NCBI GenBank assembly: GCA_964035795.1
Contig: OZ038320.1
Coordinates: 2,078,184-2,142,183, forward strand
Source: Pterobdella sp. o SKG-2022
Lineage: Eukaryota; Annelida; Clitellata; Hirudinida; Piscicolidae
Length of the DNA stretch: 64,000 nucleotides
Reading direction: 5' to 3'
The translations under genes were made by a program, and so were the position numbers. A model generated the notes under the pieces. It saw nothing but the letters and a program-made list of their open reading frames with translations, was not told the DNA's origin and did no database searches. Below, piece after piece: positions 30,355-48,017 of the stretch; position 1 is the first letter of the stretch, and each line of letters opens with the position of its first letter.

Positions 30355-33300
30355 TCACAAACCAGAAAAGGCGCGTTTTTTCTCGGCGGTTTCGAATATT
30401 TCGTGAAGTTGTTTTTGATGATCCTCAGTCAAGTTGCTCGTTAGCAGCTCATACCAGGCTGCGTCCATACATCGCACTCCTGTGTGGTGGCGATATATTG
30501 TAGTGTGATGGGTGGGTGGTTAGTTGTAGAGGTGATGAGATGTGTGGATTTTTGCTGGGATATTTGTTGCAATTTTTGTTGGTTTAACGCAAACGCATAA
30601 TGATTCCTCATTTATCTTTGAAACTCACACCATTACACAACACACCCCAAACTAACCACCACACCAAAGACTACCTACCAACCACCCACACCGCAGACTG
30701 ACCTTCCACCACAGTTCTGAACATCTGGTACTCCTCCACAGGGCAATCATCTTTATCCAACACAGTCTCATAAGCCTCCAAGAGAGTCTCGTCGTCGAAG
30801 TCTGAGTCATCATCGTCTTCGTCGTCAGCATCAGCATACACCTTTTCCATGCGTTCCATGTATGCCTCGTGGTCAGCGTCAACAACGTCATCATCATCAT
30901 CCTTGTTTCCTTCATCTTCTTCTTCTTCATCACCTTTGTCTTCGTCATCTGAATCAGCTTCATTGGATTGGTACTCATATGCTTTCTTGAGACTTTTGAA
31001 TACGTTGATGATGGAGGGCAGGATGGTGGATGCGAGATTGTTCACTCCAGCAGGCCTCAGTTCGTTGTTGAGAGACATAAAAGTGCTCAGACCCAGAATG
31101 AACATTTTCCTATCATGAATGCCGCAGAAGGACTCGTGTTCCTTCAACACCTCTTCCAACACCTTCATGATCATGTCACCTTGTTGGTCAGGTACCGAGA
31201 TTTCTCTCAGCACTGCCAGCGTCAACGAGGCATTTGCATACAATGAGGCTAGAATCACTTGGAGGCACATGGTTTTGAGTTCATGGTCTTTGATTGGTCG
31301 AGACAGACGACCAATCACAAGATTAAGAAAGAGTGGAGCCATTTTACAGACAAGGTTAGCCTCATGTTGGTACTGCAACAGCATGATCTCGAGGAGTTTG
31401 GCAGCATGACATTCACAATCTTCACCAATGTCCTCACTTGTTAAGACATCTTTTGCCATGTTGAAGATGGTTTCAATCCTGGAAGACTCAACAATGCATG
31501 CAGTAGGGTCAACCGTGATGTAGTTGTGGAGTGCCGGCATCATGTCTACAAAAAACTCCATGTTTTCCTCCTTTTTGAAAAGTTGGTAGATGACAGGGAG
31601 TGCCTCCCACATTTGGTTGGTAACCTGGGGCACAGTTAGGCTGTAGATGAGGGTGAACATGGACTCAAAGTAGTCCGAGTTGTTGGACATGAGAATACCC
31701 TTGATCACTTCGATCACAATGCCCTCGATCGACTGCAAAGTTTCCTTGTGCTCCTCTAGCACCTGACAGATGGTCTCGAGGGTGGATAAAACTGATACCA
31801 ATGTGTTACTGTTGTCTTCTGAGGTGTCATTGATGTTTTGTAGAAGTTTGCTGGCTGTTTCTGCCTGTTGTGGTGTGTGCATGTGATATAAATAAATATT
31901 GATAAGATAGATGGGACGATGTTAGTAATGTTGGTTGTGATGAAAAAGTGGATGCTGTGGTTGGCACAGTCTCAATGACATTCAAACCATCAACAAACAA
32001 CAAAACCACTTACAAGATGTGACGTCATTTCAAAAGCCAAAGGCTTGACATGTTCTTCGAAAGAGTAGACGAGGTTCTGTAAACAAGAGTTGATGTCATC
32101 CACTTCAGTGACTCGAATGAGTGAGAGGAGGTCCGTGAAGATCTGTCGAATATGTGCCACTAGAAACTCTTTAACCTTTTCCTGCTCGGCCTGCAAGTCG
32201 TGAAGTGCAAGTGCCGCCTCTACCTTCACAGGTAGGTCTTGATCTGCATGCAAAAGATTTAACAACAATTGAGCCACGTGGATGGCGTTGTTGGTGTTCT
32301 TGAACTTGATGTGGGCAAATCTGTGCACCATCCAGCAGGCACGGCCTCGCAGAAAAGGAGTGGAAGAGCTGAGGTGAGGTATCACCTGAGTGGTCATGAG
32401 TCCCTCGATCTGGCTTTTGTATGCCTTTTTCTTGCACAGGTTCTCACTCAAGCACCCAATCATGTGCAGGGCTCGATCCTTGCATAAGGCGTCCTCCTTA
32501 TTCAACTCCTGCATGCAGAACGCCATGCTCTTGTCCAGAATCTGTGTGTGAGTAGAGTCGATTGTTGTTGGGTGTTGATTTGTATTGAAGCATAGATAGG
32601 TGTTAGTCTGATCGTTGTTATTGCACATATTTTTCACATATCAAGTTACAGACCCCATGTTAATTACTTTTAACTGCTATAATAAAACTCACTTTTGATT
32701 TTTTATCAATGGAAAAATCGATATGAAACACACACAAACACTACAACACCCTCCCCCTCTGCACCAACCTCACTCCTTCTTTGCAGCACACTGCACAAAA
32801 GAGTCTGTGCATTGGAGGTGGGTGAGCACAGCTCATCAAACAGGTCGTACTTGGTTTTGATGTACTCAACTGGGTCATCTGCCCACAATTCCTGGTCATT
32901 TTCCGAGTGGCCGAGGAGAGGGAAGATTATCTGCAGTGTGATTGGTTTTGATTTAATGGTGGTGATAATAATTTTCAAGTGTATGTTTTGTAAATGGAGT
33001 GAATCTGGCCACCCTCAGTACATAGGGGATTAAACTGAATTTTGAAACTATAGTATCTTGTAAGTTGACCATTAGTCATCATCATCATTATTCTGTTTGA
33101 AGCCCGTTTTCCTCATCAGAGGGTAAGTCAATATAATTTTTTTATTCAAACTTTCACTTTTTGAAAAAAAAAATATATTTAAGAACAATATCAATTGCTA
33201 ATAAGTTTTTTCCATTGATTTTTGTCAATGGCAGTTGTTCTTATTTTATGCAAATCTTCTAGGTTATTCAAATCGATATTGAGATTTGAGGTCAATTTGC

Positions 33301-36300
33301 AGAGTGCACACTATTGTAGTTCTTGATCGGCCTTGGGTTGGTTTGGTTGGAGCACTGATGTTTGCGCAGGCAAGTTTGGACTCAATTTTAGTATGTGTCC
33401 TAGTAAGGTGAGTCTTCTGTTTCTTATTGTGGAGCTGAGTTTTTTTGGCTTGTTTTGCAATAAAGTTCTTCATTTGAGCTTTTTTCTTAACAAAAAAAGG
33501 CCTATGACTTTTCGAAGACGTCAGTGGAAAGCGTCCAGCTACTCCTCACCTGTTTTCATCAATATAACAATAGTAAAAATAATAATATACAAAATGGTGG
33601 CCATGGAAGTCGGAATCCACTAAGGAGTGTGTAACAACTCAAGGCTGAGTCTTGGTCTTGGCATAACGTTGAATTGCACCAAAGATAGCGTCTCTAAATT
33701 GAGACTGCTTTTCTGTTATAACCTGGATAACAGGTATCGACAAACTGATATTCTGGTATCATTGTCATTTGGCTTGGCAAATGATCTTTCTTTTTTTGTT
33801 GACAATGGCAAGGCAAACTGCCCAAGTGTGGAAAGGGCAGATGTTGAATTCGATAATTTTAAGCTAGACGTTAGCTCAGACTGGCAGTCTATAAAAGTTT
33901 GTCCTAAATAAAATGACCTTTTATATGGATTAGTCTTATAGTATCAATAGGCGACTGCTGTTAACCTCAGTTACAGGGACATGTACAGCAGTATAATCTA
34001 ATTGGATTATTATTTCAATATTATTATACAAAATGTTTAAATAATAGCATAAGAAAAAGAAAAAAAACATTAATAAGATAAAATTAGAATACATTAATAA
34101 TAGTGATAATAGAAATAATAATAATAGTAATAAAAACAATAATAATACTGACCTGTTCAATAAGGATGGTGCAGTGAGGTTTAAGTGCCTTCCACGTCAA
34201 TGAATGCACCACTCTGATCGTGTCATCATCATCATCATCATTAATAATGATAATACATGCCATAAAATCTACTGACCAAACACAAAACCACCTTGATCCA
34301 CCAAGCCACTCTTACCAGCATAACTCAAGACGTAACTAGACACACCATCACCATCCCCACCCCCACACTCACCCAGTAGAAAGATAAGCAAACGCCAACT
34401 GTGTCACCCTAGGAGATATATACAAGTTCTGCAGACGACGACCAAGTAATGTCATAATGCTTGTCTGCAAGCCCACTGAAATGATTGTGCGTGTATTCTT
34501 TGAATGACAAAGGCAGATGGATGGCAAATGTAGTGAGTAATGAAAGAGATACGCAAGTACATACCAGCATATGTCTTGAGAAACCATTCTGAAAACTGTT
34601 TGTACTCCTTCAACACATTACCTGGGCTGCCAAATCTGTATGTTCATATTGAAGATTTATGTACCCATTAGTATATTAAATTTCACCACCATTCTTCCCA
34701 TGTAATCCAGCTTTCATTTCTTCTCTCTTTATTTTTTTTTCTTCCACCTTCTCACCTCTTCCTCACCACCATCAAAGCCCCTTCGCCATCAACCACCTTC
34801 ATCCCTACCTTTTCTTCCACCACCCACCTCTCAAAGACTCGACTCATCAGGTGAATGGCCCATTTCTTACACTTCCACCACACTGTATCCCCCCTTTCAT
34901 CCTCATCCATCTTAGGGTGAGTTTGCATAACTTAATGAGTTTAAGTTAATATACAAGCCATCAATATGACTTGAGCTTATAGTACATAATGATGAGATTG
35001 ATGAATAAGTAAATATACTTTATATAGCTCCCTTTACACATCGTTCAGAGACGCTTTCAATATAAATATAATAAAAACACCAGGTATTTAAACGATAGAA
35101 GACGTCTCAAAAATTAAATGCAAAAAATTGTCCATCAAAAACACAAACACACAGACCTCATCAACTTGTGGTGGCACAGGAGCTTCTAGCAACATTTTAG
35201 AGATTTCCATCCATTCGTTGAATACTGTCTCATTCACCAGGGTCATCGGAATTGAAAACTAAGTGATGGGTGAGGGTCGGTGTGGTGATATTGGGAGAGG
35301 GGGTTATGATGGCGGTGGTGGTAGTGGGTTGGTAGCGATAACAGTGGGACAGTAGATCGATCATAATTAAATAGGGTTTACAAGGGTGAGGTGGTGATTC
35401 TTTTGTCAATCGCCACTCACGTGCACAAGAGTGAAGAACGTCTTGATAATGATCTTCTTGATGGACACTGCTTCTTTTGATTGGTCAGGCATCAGTTCTA
35501 CACAACGTTGTCTGTGAGAAAAATATCCTAAAAATAAAAACATCAAAAACAACGTTTATATTCATTAAAATAATGTAACAAATTGAAAAATTTTATAATC
35601 ATAGAAAAATAATAATAATAATTGGTAATGATAGGAACAACAACAGGTGATGATGAGGAGGGTAACACTGACCTCATAAGAGGCAGGAAATGTTGCATAG
35701 CCTGCAAAGCTACTTCCTTCTCCTTTGTCTTCTTGTATCTGTGTGTTTTTAAATGTAATTCTGTTAATTCTTTTGCTAATCTTTCCCGATTATTTCTATT
35801 GTAATCAACTGATTTTAGAATTTATTTTTATAATTTTTGCTTTTATTTATCAAAAATTGGGGATTTTAAAGATACATATATTACAGTGAAAAAAAATAAG
35901 AAAATATACTAATGAATTATGGCAAAGTTGAATTTTTCTTTAAAACCCTCAATTTTTGAGGAATAAAAACAAATATCATAAAAATATAAGCTATTTACAA
36001 TGGCTTGAAAGAATATTCTAATCTTATTTTTTTTGTTTCCATTTTCATTATCATCATCATCATCATTATCACCTCAAAATCATTACCATTCTCAACACCA
36101 TCATCATCATAACACCACTACCACCATCACCATCATTAATAAGTGAATACAGACTCATAAGCCTTGGCGAGCTGATGCACACACTTGAATGCTCCCAAGT
36201 ACACCTGAGGGGGTGGTTAAGGTGCATAATAAAAAAAAATAATAAAAATAAGCAAAAACCATAATAATAATAATAAAAACTAGAATAATCATAATACTGA

Positions 36301-38229
36301 ATGAAAAGTGAGTAAACAGAGATAATGATAAGACTAGCGGAAATAGTGGTGATGATAGCATTAGAGATAATAGCTACATGGATGATAATGGAGGAACGGT
36401 ACTAGGTGATAACAACAACAAATAATTATGATAAACATCATTTTGCACACTTCCACATTGCTGAGAATAATAAAATATTAAAAAAACGAGAACTACTAAT
36501 TTAATAATAAAAATATAAAAAAATTGATAATAAAAAAGATAACAACCTTGGTGTCAGGTGCACTAATGTAGGCGCCTACCTTCTCCACAAACTCTGGCCA
36601 CTTGCCTGCCATAATGTGGTGGTGTTGAAATAGCATTGATGATGATGTTATAATAGTAATGATGATAATGCTATTATGATGAGGTTATGATAGCAGTGAT
36701 GTTGATATTGATAAGGTCATTATAGTAATGATGATAATGACAGACCAGGGAAATCAGTCTTGATGATGGTGCCCAGTGTCACTGTCAGTTGATCTCTGAG
36801 GGTGCAAACATCCCAATAATAATAATAAATAAAATAACAACAATACTAAGTGTAATAATAATTTTTCAGGATCGAACTTGATAAATTTAGATAATTAGCC
36901 TAATGCCCTACCAGCTGAGATGTAGCTACAATAAATTTAGATTGATTGAACAATCACAAAAATATGCATTTAACTATTTATTTTGTTATTATTATTATTA
37001 TTATTATTGAAAATAACTATTTTATTAGCTATGTAAATAATTTATATAATCTTTATTTAAATTTCAACCTTAAAAATCAATATGAAATAAATGTAATTAA
37101 ATTATTATTATTATCATTTTGTTCTTATTATAATAACCTTAGTGTATCAGGAAGAACAACCATAGCATGGATAATATTTTCCCTTATCACCTGTGATATT
37201 ATTAGAAGCAATATGAATAAATAACTAAATTAGACTAGTACAGAAACAATTTGAACTTAACTTTTTATTAACTGAAATTAGCAAATTATTTAAAATTGTA
37301 TACTTGATAATGTTTATTCAGCTTACAAAAATGTTATTTAGTTAATGACTTAAATAACAAAAAAATCATATGAAAAAATGAACACAATAAAAACAAAATC
37401 TTAAAAGCATGATTATAAATATTAATGAAACAAAACCTGTTTATCATTCTCATGTATGACAAAGGCATTGGTATCTTCTTCATCGTCATTGCTCCAATGT
37501 TTGTCCATGGTATTCTTCATAAAGATGGCAGCTGATTGATGGATGAGTGAGTGATGATAATGTAATGGAATGTGGTGATGAGGATGGAAGAGGGAGGTGG
37601 TAATGATGATGTCAAAATCCTTGATTGTGGTATGGTATAATGGTGGAATGTGTTTCAGATTAATAATGATGCTGTATTTGTGATGGTGTTATGATGGGAT
37701 TGGTTCTTATAAGGGTGTGAATAATGATCACAGTATGAATAATGGTGAGCTATATCAATGTTATCAGGCTGAGTGGTAAATAATAAAACTGATGTTCGCT
37801 CATTGAAAAATACTTTTTGAAGTAATTTCAGTAATTTATAACAAAGTTTATTATTTAGTTATTTTGCAGATAACAACTCATTATGTAATTATCCTATCTA
37901 AGAAAAAATCATGAAAAAACATAAGTATTAAATAATATTTTACCTGCTTGCCTAATGGCTGGTTCTATGTCGTCTGCCAGAACAATACTGAAGATTTGCG
38001 GCGCGAAATTTATGATTTTCTTCACCTTCACAAATCAACGTGAATAACACCGTTAAACGTGTTTTTAATTGTTTTTGTGGCATTTCAATGTAATTTTGAA
38101 ACATATAATAAAGTTCGGAGTAGTATTTAATGATATTTTTCTAACCTCATTCAGATACACTTCTGCTTGTTCCCGTTGTTCTGGAACAAGCGTGGCTTTG
38201 AAAGCCTCGATCAATTTTATTTTGTCCAT
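30355..38229 (-). CDS. IPO7: Importin-7/8 (RanBP7-type nuclear import receptor)
   Basis: Exons: 38229-38146, 38025-37944, 37531-37437, 37190-37138, 36795-36746, 36605-36547, 36204-36155, 35738-35673, 35511-35421, 35258-35157, 34910-34828, 34635-34565, 34475-34373, 34213-34153, 32930-32769, 32541-32014, 31864-30703 and 30479-30355. Phases agree throughout (1008 residues; the human protein is slightly longer). The product belongs to the importin-beta family: HEAT-repeat receptors that bind RanGTP and carry cargo such as ribosomal proteins and histones through the nuclear pore. Family signatures seen: the [14 protein letters not shown] start, [62 protein letters not shown] and [10 protein letters not shown] long Asp/Glu tract precedes the end, then EEYQMF and [10 protein letters not shown]. 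The protein stops soon after KKRAFSGL and lacks the longer human tail. IPO7 and IPO8 cannot be told apart here. Introns carry a LINE end and an F1 copy. Confidence 0.93.
33085..33480 (-). mobile_element. LINE 3' end fragment in importin intron
   Basis: On the minus strand a short open stretch ([19 protein letters not shown], then [19 protein letters not shown]) is followed after ~150 bases by CCCTCTGATGAGGAAAACGG and a GATGATGAT tail. The GGAAAACGGGCT word is shared with the LINE ends at 53635 and 57255, so this is probably a related non-LTR element. The family assignment is inference. Confidence 0.5.
33651..34008 (+). repeat. SINE-like family F1, plus copy in importin intron
   Basis: Aligns with 58600-58945. 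Shared blocks: TTATAACCTGGATAACAG, GGTATCGACAAACTGATAT, GGTATC.TTGTCATTTGGCTT and CAAACTGCCCAAGTGTG. The 3' end can fold through GACTGCTGT and ACAGCAGT and is followed by ATT-rich sequence. An open frame across it is not kept in the other copies, so it is non-coding. Confidence 0.85.
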
Positions 38230-39404
38230 TTATAATTATTTTTAATGCTTTGGTATGTTTGAACAATAAATTATGGAATAAATAAGATTTTTAAAGAGTA
38301 ACTTTCAAGCCACAGGCCCCGTCGTCAAATTATTTAAAAGGAAATGAGTGAGTTTTCGCAAGATGAAACTAACCGAAAAACTTTTTTCATTTTTGTGAAT
38401 AAATTTTTTTTCAAGTTATTTTGCACTTACAAAAAATTAATCAAAATTAATTGCTCATTATATTTTTTATCTATGTACCTACTGATTAATTAAAGATATA
38501 AATGATAGAGATAATATTTGTTTTTATGTCATATCATATTAATTTTCACGAGCCACAATAAAATAAGAAAATATGTGAACACTGATCACTTTCATTGAAA
38601 TAAGGAGTTTTTCGTTGTCAAAGTAGCATTTTTAAGTAGCATTTTTTTTTAATTTTTTAGCATTATTGGTATTCTTAATACCAATAAAATTTTTAAAAAA
38701 TCATTCGTTCGTGAAATTATTTAATTTTCGGAAGTTTAAAGTGTAAATCCGATGATTAAACCTAGTTTAGAGCTGCTATTTGGGCTTTAAAAAGGTCACA
38801 AAAGACGAATAAGCTAAATTGCTTAAGCTTAATTCATATATCGTCATAATATTCAACTTTTCATTATTCAATTATCAAATAAAAAATAATTTTCAAAAAA
38901 TTTGCTAATTTTTAAGTAAAATTCTTGAAATATGCTTCATAATGTTAAACTTGTATAGAAAAACCTAAAACTCCATAGTTACTAAATAAATTTTTTTTTC
39001 GCTAATGTTTTACGATAAGGCTAAACTTATCGAAAATTATAGCTACTTTTTGCTCAAAAAAACTACTTATTTTTCCCATAAATTGACGTTGAAAACTGTT
39101 GCTAAAACTCTTTATAATTGTTTAGTAACAAGTAACTGGAAGTGTCAAACCAAGTTTATTCGAAAAAAAAGTGAATCTCCAAAGGAATAAAGAATATTAT
39201 TATGAGTATTCTTAATTTTAAAAATATTATTATTTTTTTTATTTTTATTATTTTTGTTATTATTATTAAAGTTATCTATAGGTTTGTTGCTTATTATCAA
39301 TTCCCTAAAAATGTTTTTGTATGTTTCTAATTTAAATTAGGATTATTAATATTAGTTATTATCATTTTCATCATAAATAATAATATTTATTTTTATTGTT
39401 TTTA
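38230..39404. other. Intergenic interval, importin 5' side
   Basis: Lies between the importin start codon and the stop of the Ig-protein gene, both on the minus strand, so it should hold the importin promoter and the Ig gene's 3' end. No TATA or initiator could be singled out. Copy 2 of the GATAAG palindrome repeat is at 39005-39060. Confidence 0.5.
39005..39060. repeat. Dispersed repeat with GATAAG..CTTATC palindrome, copy 2
   Basis: Shares GATAAGGCTAAACTTATCGA and flanking AAAATTATAGCT with 27425-27480. Here the arms extend to CGATAAG/CTTATCG. A 61-codon open frame over it looks accidental. Confidence 0.65.
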
Positions 39405-42912
<3,508 letters not shown>

Positions 42913-44036
42913 AATAATAGAAAAAAAATTTATTTGTGAAAGATATAATAAAAAATCATTTATGACTTGAAATTTTTATCAGTAATAGTAAGTTAATCAA
43001 ATTGAATAATGTTGAGTTTCAATAGAGACTTTGAAATCCTGATTAATGTTGTTTTTTGACGTCAGCTTGATGTGAAAAAATAGAACTAATTTGAATATAA
43101 CTTTTTTTTTGGATAGATCGATGTTTTAAATAAAAAGTAATAACGAAAAGATGGAGGTTTAGACACACCCGTAAAAACATTATAAATATCTCATCTGATT
43201 CATAATTGTCTTTTAATTTAAAATGTATTAGTTCTCTTTCAAATAATAAAAATAATTCAATTCAGAATAAATAAAATAAACTGATAAAAAATTTAATTTC
43301 TATCTTATAAGTCTTATATAAAGAAAATTTTATATAATAATAAAATATAACAAACTTCGTTCAAAGATTAAATATTTGTTCAAAATCAAAATTTTGAAAT
43401 TATTTGAAACAGACGACAACAAAAAAATTGCAAAAAAAAACAATTTATAACCAGAAAGTTTTCTGTGCAATGTCAAAAGTTTATGCAACAAAAAACAAGA
43501 CATACATCAAAGACCATGGTGAAGTTTTGGAGTTAGAGTAATTGAAATCTTCATTTTAAACGTTTTGCCATCAACGGAGTGAATACAGAAGTTTAAATAT
43601 CTGTTATATGAGTTTAATTCAATTTTAAATATTCAACAAATTCTTCAAAAAGTTTTAATGCTATAACTCAGGTTATAGTGGTTTGTAATCAAAATCTAGC
43701 ATTAAGTAATAGAGTTGAAGACTTAAAAGTGCTTGAACCATATAAAGTTAAAGTTTAATTGAAAACCTACAAAAAGTTTCTTTAAATAACAAGTGGCCAT
43801 ATATAAATAATTGCTTTAATTGGAGTTTTTCATGTGATTCAAAAAAACTATTAAAAAATATTAATAATAATACTAAAAGCACCAATATTCATAAAATAAG
43901 CAATATTTTTTATTCTAATTCTTACCATTTTCTTATTGGCTTTTAAAAGAAAAATCAATAATAAAAATAATAGTAAATTGTTATATTAATTATATTAATA
44001 TTAATAAAAGAAAAGAAATAATAATATTGTCAAGCA
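42913..44036. promoter_or_regulatory. Divergent promoter interval
   Basis: The Ig gene (minus, start 42912) and the Rab-GAP gene (plus, start 44037) begin back to back about 1.1 kb apart. Transcription start sites of both should lie here or close by. The sequence is uniformly AT-rich and I could not mark individual elements. Confidence 0.4.
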
Positions 44037-47000
44037 ATGGAAGATCAACAAATATTGCTGAATACTCAATCAAATGCTTTTACTGAATGCAAAAAGAATA
44101 AAAATAATAATCTTATGAATAATAATAATAATAACAACAACATAAACATTAATACCAATAACAACATTAATAATAATAATATTATTATTCTGAAGAATAA
44201 GAATAATAACAGCAGTATTAATATGAATAATAATAACAACAAAGATGCTGATGGTTCCCCAATCCAACTGGATGAAGAATTACTCAGAAAATTACAACTT
44301 GCAAATGAGTGAGTCATAATAATATTAATAATAAAAATAATAATAATATCAATAACTAATAATAATAATGATGTCAATAACTAATAATAATTTTGATAAA
44401 TTTAGAAAATAATACTATCAATAAATGAGACTACTTCATAAATATCCTCTTGAGTTTGTTTTTTCATTTTCTATTGCTCTATAATCATTTAAAAATAAAG
44501 TTTTGGTATTAATATTGGAAAAATTCAACATAGTAATAAGATTAATTTTATTATTTTTGTTTTGAGGTTTTTTTTATTCTTTTAGATAAAATAAATTTTA
44601 AATGTTTAAAAATTTTTTTTGAAATATTCCTGTTGTCTTAAATATTTTAATTAAAAATTTTGCTTTTTTTTATTCCTTCAAAACAATAAAACTAAAATAA
44701 AAATAAGTCTTTAAAAATAAAAAAATAATAAAAATAAAATAACAGCAAAAATAAAAAAAAATAATTGCGTTCCAGTATTACTGTAGGTTTTGCTTCTTAG
44801 CAGGCTTATTCAACTAATTAAAAATCTTTTGCGTAAATAACAGTATGACTTGATAGATGAAGCCCCATACTTAATAATAAAAATAATAATCATAATTTAA
44901 TAATAATAATAGCAACAATAATAATTATTTACGTATCTTATTATAGTGATGTTTAAGTGTAAGTTTCAAGACCACTAGAGTATTATGTTTACTACAAATT
45001 CATCAAGATAGTACTAAGGTAAACCTTATTACTTACTCGCCTTTGATTTCCACATCTTTTTTGTCGAAAGACGGTAATATATACGGGCATTATAAGGTCG
45101 TTATAGTTTTTTCTACCTGGAGTAGCGCTCTGTGAAACCAATCAATTGAGCAACTGAAACCACATAGATGCGATCGAATGGTCCACTAACATATAGTTTT
45201 GAGGATTTAGTCAATGTGTTTAATTATCTTGAGTTTTTAGGAATTATCTAAATTATTTGTGTCGTTTGAAATTGTTAAACAATATAGATATTGCCTGCAA
45301 CTTCTAACCAAAATGTATATTGCTTGAATTTTTTAGATTGTCTACATGCAAAGTTCACAATTGCCATATTTTAATAAACCTATTTTGTAAACTAAATATT
45401 CAATTATAATTCATGAAATAAACAATATAAAATCCAATAAAAATATACGACTGTTTTTCTAATTCACAATGCTAAGTAATTATTTGCAAGCTGCATACAT
45501 TTCTAGGAACAATACTAATAACTTGCCATTCAGTTTTTTTTTCCATAATTGTGTAATCATTAACTATAACTATTTGCCTTATTAACAAATCGTTTTAGTA
45601 TGTCTTTGTCGTTGTATCATCAGGGTTATAGTGTTATAAATGGCAAATGACTGCTTCGAAATGGCGGAGATAACTCAATTTATACACATTGCCTTAAATG
45701 CAGTCAACTTGATATTATAATAATAGTTATAATAATGATTATTATTATTTTTATTTTTATGCTTTCAACAAAATACTAATAAAAAATATTCAAAAAAACT
45801 AACAAAAACACTAAAAATATTTCAAAATATCTTTTTATCTAAAAATAGCACCACTAATAATACTTTGAAGTATAATTATTATTATTATTATTATTATTAT
45901 TAAGATTTCTATAGTGCACAGTCATCAATTCAAGATTGCTTCAGAGGCGCTCAAGGTTTGTAAGAGATTATCACTTGGGATGTTTATGGTATAAGTGAGT
46001 TTTCAAGTTTGCGAAAGTTTATGAGAGAAGGCGATGAGCGCAAGTTAGAAGGAAGTAAATTCCACAGACGTGGAGCCTGGTGAGAAAAAGAGCGACTAGT
46101 AAATAAGCCTGAAGAAACAGGTTGATGAAGCTGGAGACCAGAGTGCAAGGATCTGAGTGGTTGACGTGTGTGTCTGACAAAAGATCAAAAAGATAAGCAG
46201 GCTGCTCAAGCTTGAGAGTGCATGCAATGAGCCAAAGTAATTTAAACTTGCATTTTTAGGAGACAGGTAGCCAGTGCAAACAATCAAAACAGTCGCTGGA
46301 AGAGCTGAAATAATCAGCTTGAAGAACCGTCTTGGCCGCGTGGTTTTGGAGGGCTTGAAGTTTGCATAAAAGATAGTTTGGCTGCCCGCAAAGGAGAGAA
46401 TAACAGTAGTCCAATCTGGAAAGAACTAGTGAGATAAAGAGGGCATTAGCAGTGGAAAGAGGTAAGAATTTGCGTACTTGTTTTATGGCATAGATATGGA
46501 AATTGGAAGATTGGATTATTTGAGAAATAAAGTGAGCAAAGTTCAAATTTGAATCTAAGGTGACACCTTAGATTTTGAGCTTGGAAGATATAGGAAGTGT
46601 GGTGCCGTCGAGAGTTACCACAGAAGGGAGATTGTATTTTGCTAAAAGACGAGAGCTGCCGACAAACATCACCTCACTCTTAGTAGGGTTTAGTTTCAGT
46701 TGGCTTTGGGAAAACCAGGAGTTTAGAGCGGAAAGACAACTGGATAATTTAAAGAGAGTGGGGCTATGATCTGGGTGAGAGACTCCGGTGAAAAGAGTGA
46801 TGTCATCAGCGAACTGGTGAAAAAGCAAGTCGTGCTGTACAATAATGCTACACATGGGTGATGTATAAAGAGAGAAGAGGATTGGTCCCAGAACGGAGCC
46901 CTGCGGCACGCCTGAGTTGAGTGATGTAAGAGAAGAAGAGAAATTGTCCATTTTAGCGAACTGAGAACGTTGAGAAAGGTAAGAGTGAGATCAGAAATAT

Positions 47001-47939
47001 TGAAGTGTCTATTCAAAATATCAATTAAGATAGTGGGATCGAGTGTCAAAAGCAGCAGAAAGGTCTAGCGAAACCAAAACGGCCGCATGTCCAGTAGCGC
47101 AGATGTTGCGAAGACTGTCAGTGATACGTAAGAGTGTGGTTTCTGTTGAGTGGTGCTTGCGATATGCTGATTGGAAAGGATTAAAATTAAGAGATGATGA
47201 AACGTGGGAAGTTATTCTTGGAATGAACGAGTCTAGATAATTTTTGAAATGGTGCTCAAGTTAGAAATAGGGCGGTAGCTCGAAGGAATGGTAGGGTCCA
47301 AATTGCCTTTCTTAAGCAAAGGGGGAACTTTTGCTGTTTTAAAGAAGGCGGGGAATATTGCCTGTGAAAAAGACAAGTTGGTAAGTTTGGAAATTATTGG
47401 AGCAAAGAGGTGAGAAAAACGTTTTAAAGTGGATGTGGGGATTAAGTCTAATGGAGAAGATTTGTTGGGTAAAGAGCGAATTAGTCTATTCATTTCTTCA
47501 ATACTGACAAATAAAAAATAAGAGAGTGGTGTTCGATTGTCTGGTAGAATAGGGTCTGTGCAGCGCGAAATGGACGTTGGCAATGATTTGTGAATAAGAG
47601 CGATTTTCTCTTTAAAAAAGCTACTAAAGGTATTCACAAGCTTGATAGCTTCTGAAGAGCTGCGTGGCGGAGAAGGAGGGGATCTATGTAGGATGGAGTT
47701 GGCAGTTTTCCAAAAAACTTTCGAGTTTGATTTGATAGATGCAAGCATGTTGTTAAAATCATCAGTACGGGATTTAAAGATGAGAGCGCGAGCAGTCTTC
47801 CGAGATTCCTTGAGGGCAGCAAGAAGACTGGCTTATTCCAATATTTTGGACCCATAATAGCTAAAGACATTTTCTTTAAGCTATATATATATATATATAA
47901 TAATTGCGTTCCAGTATTACTGTAGGTTTTTCTTCTTAG

Positions 47940-48017
<78 letters not shown>

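Noticed and set aside
33627..33911. 94-codon open frame in F1 copy
   Set aside because: Not conserved in the other F1 copies, so it is chance openness in a non-coding repeat.
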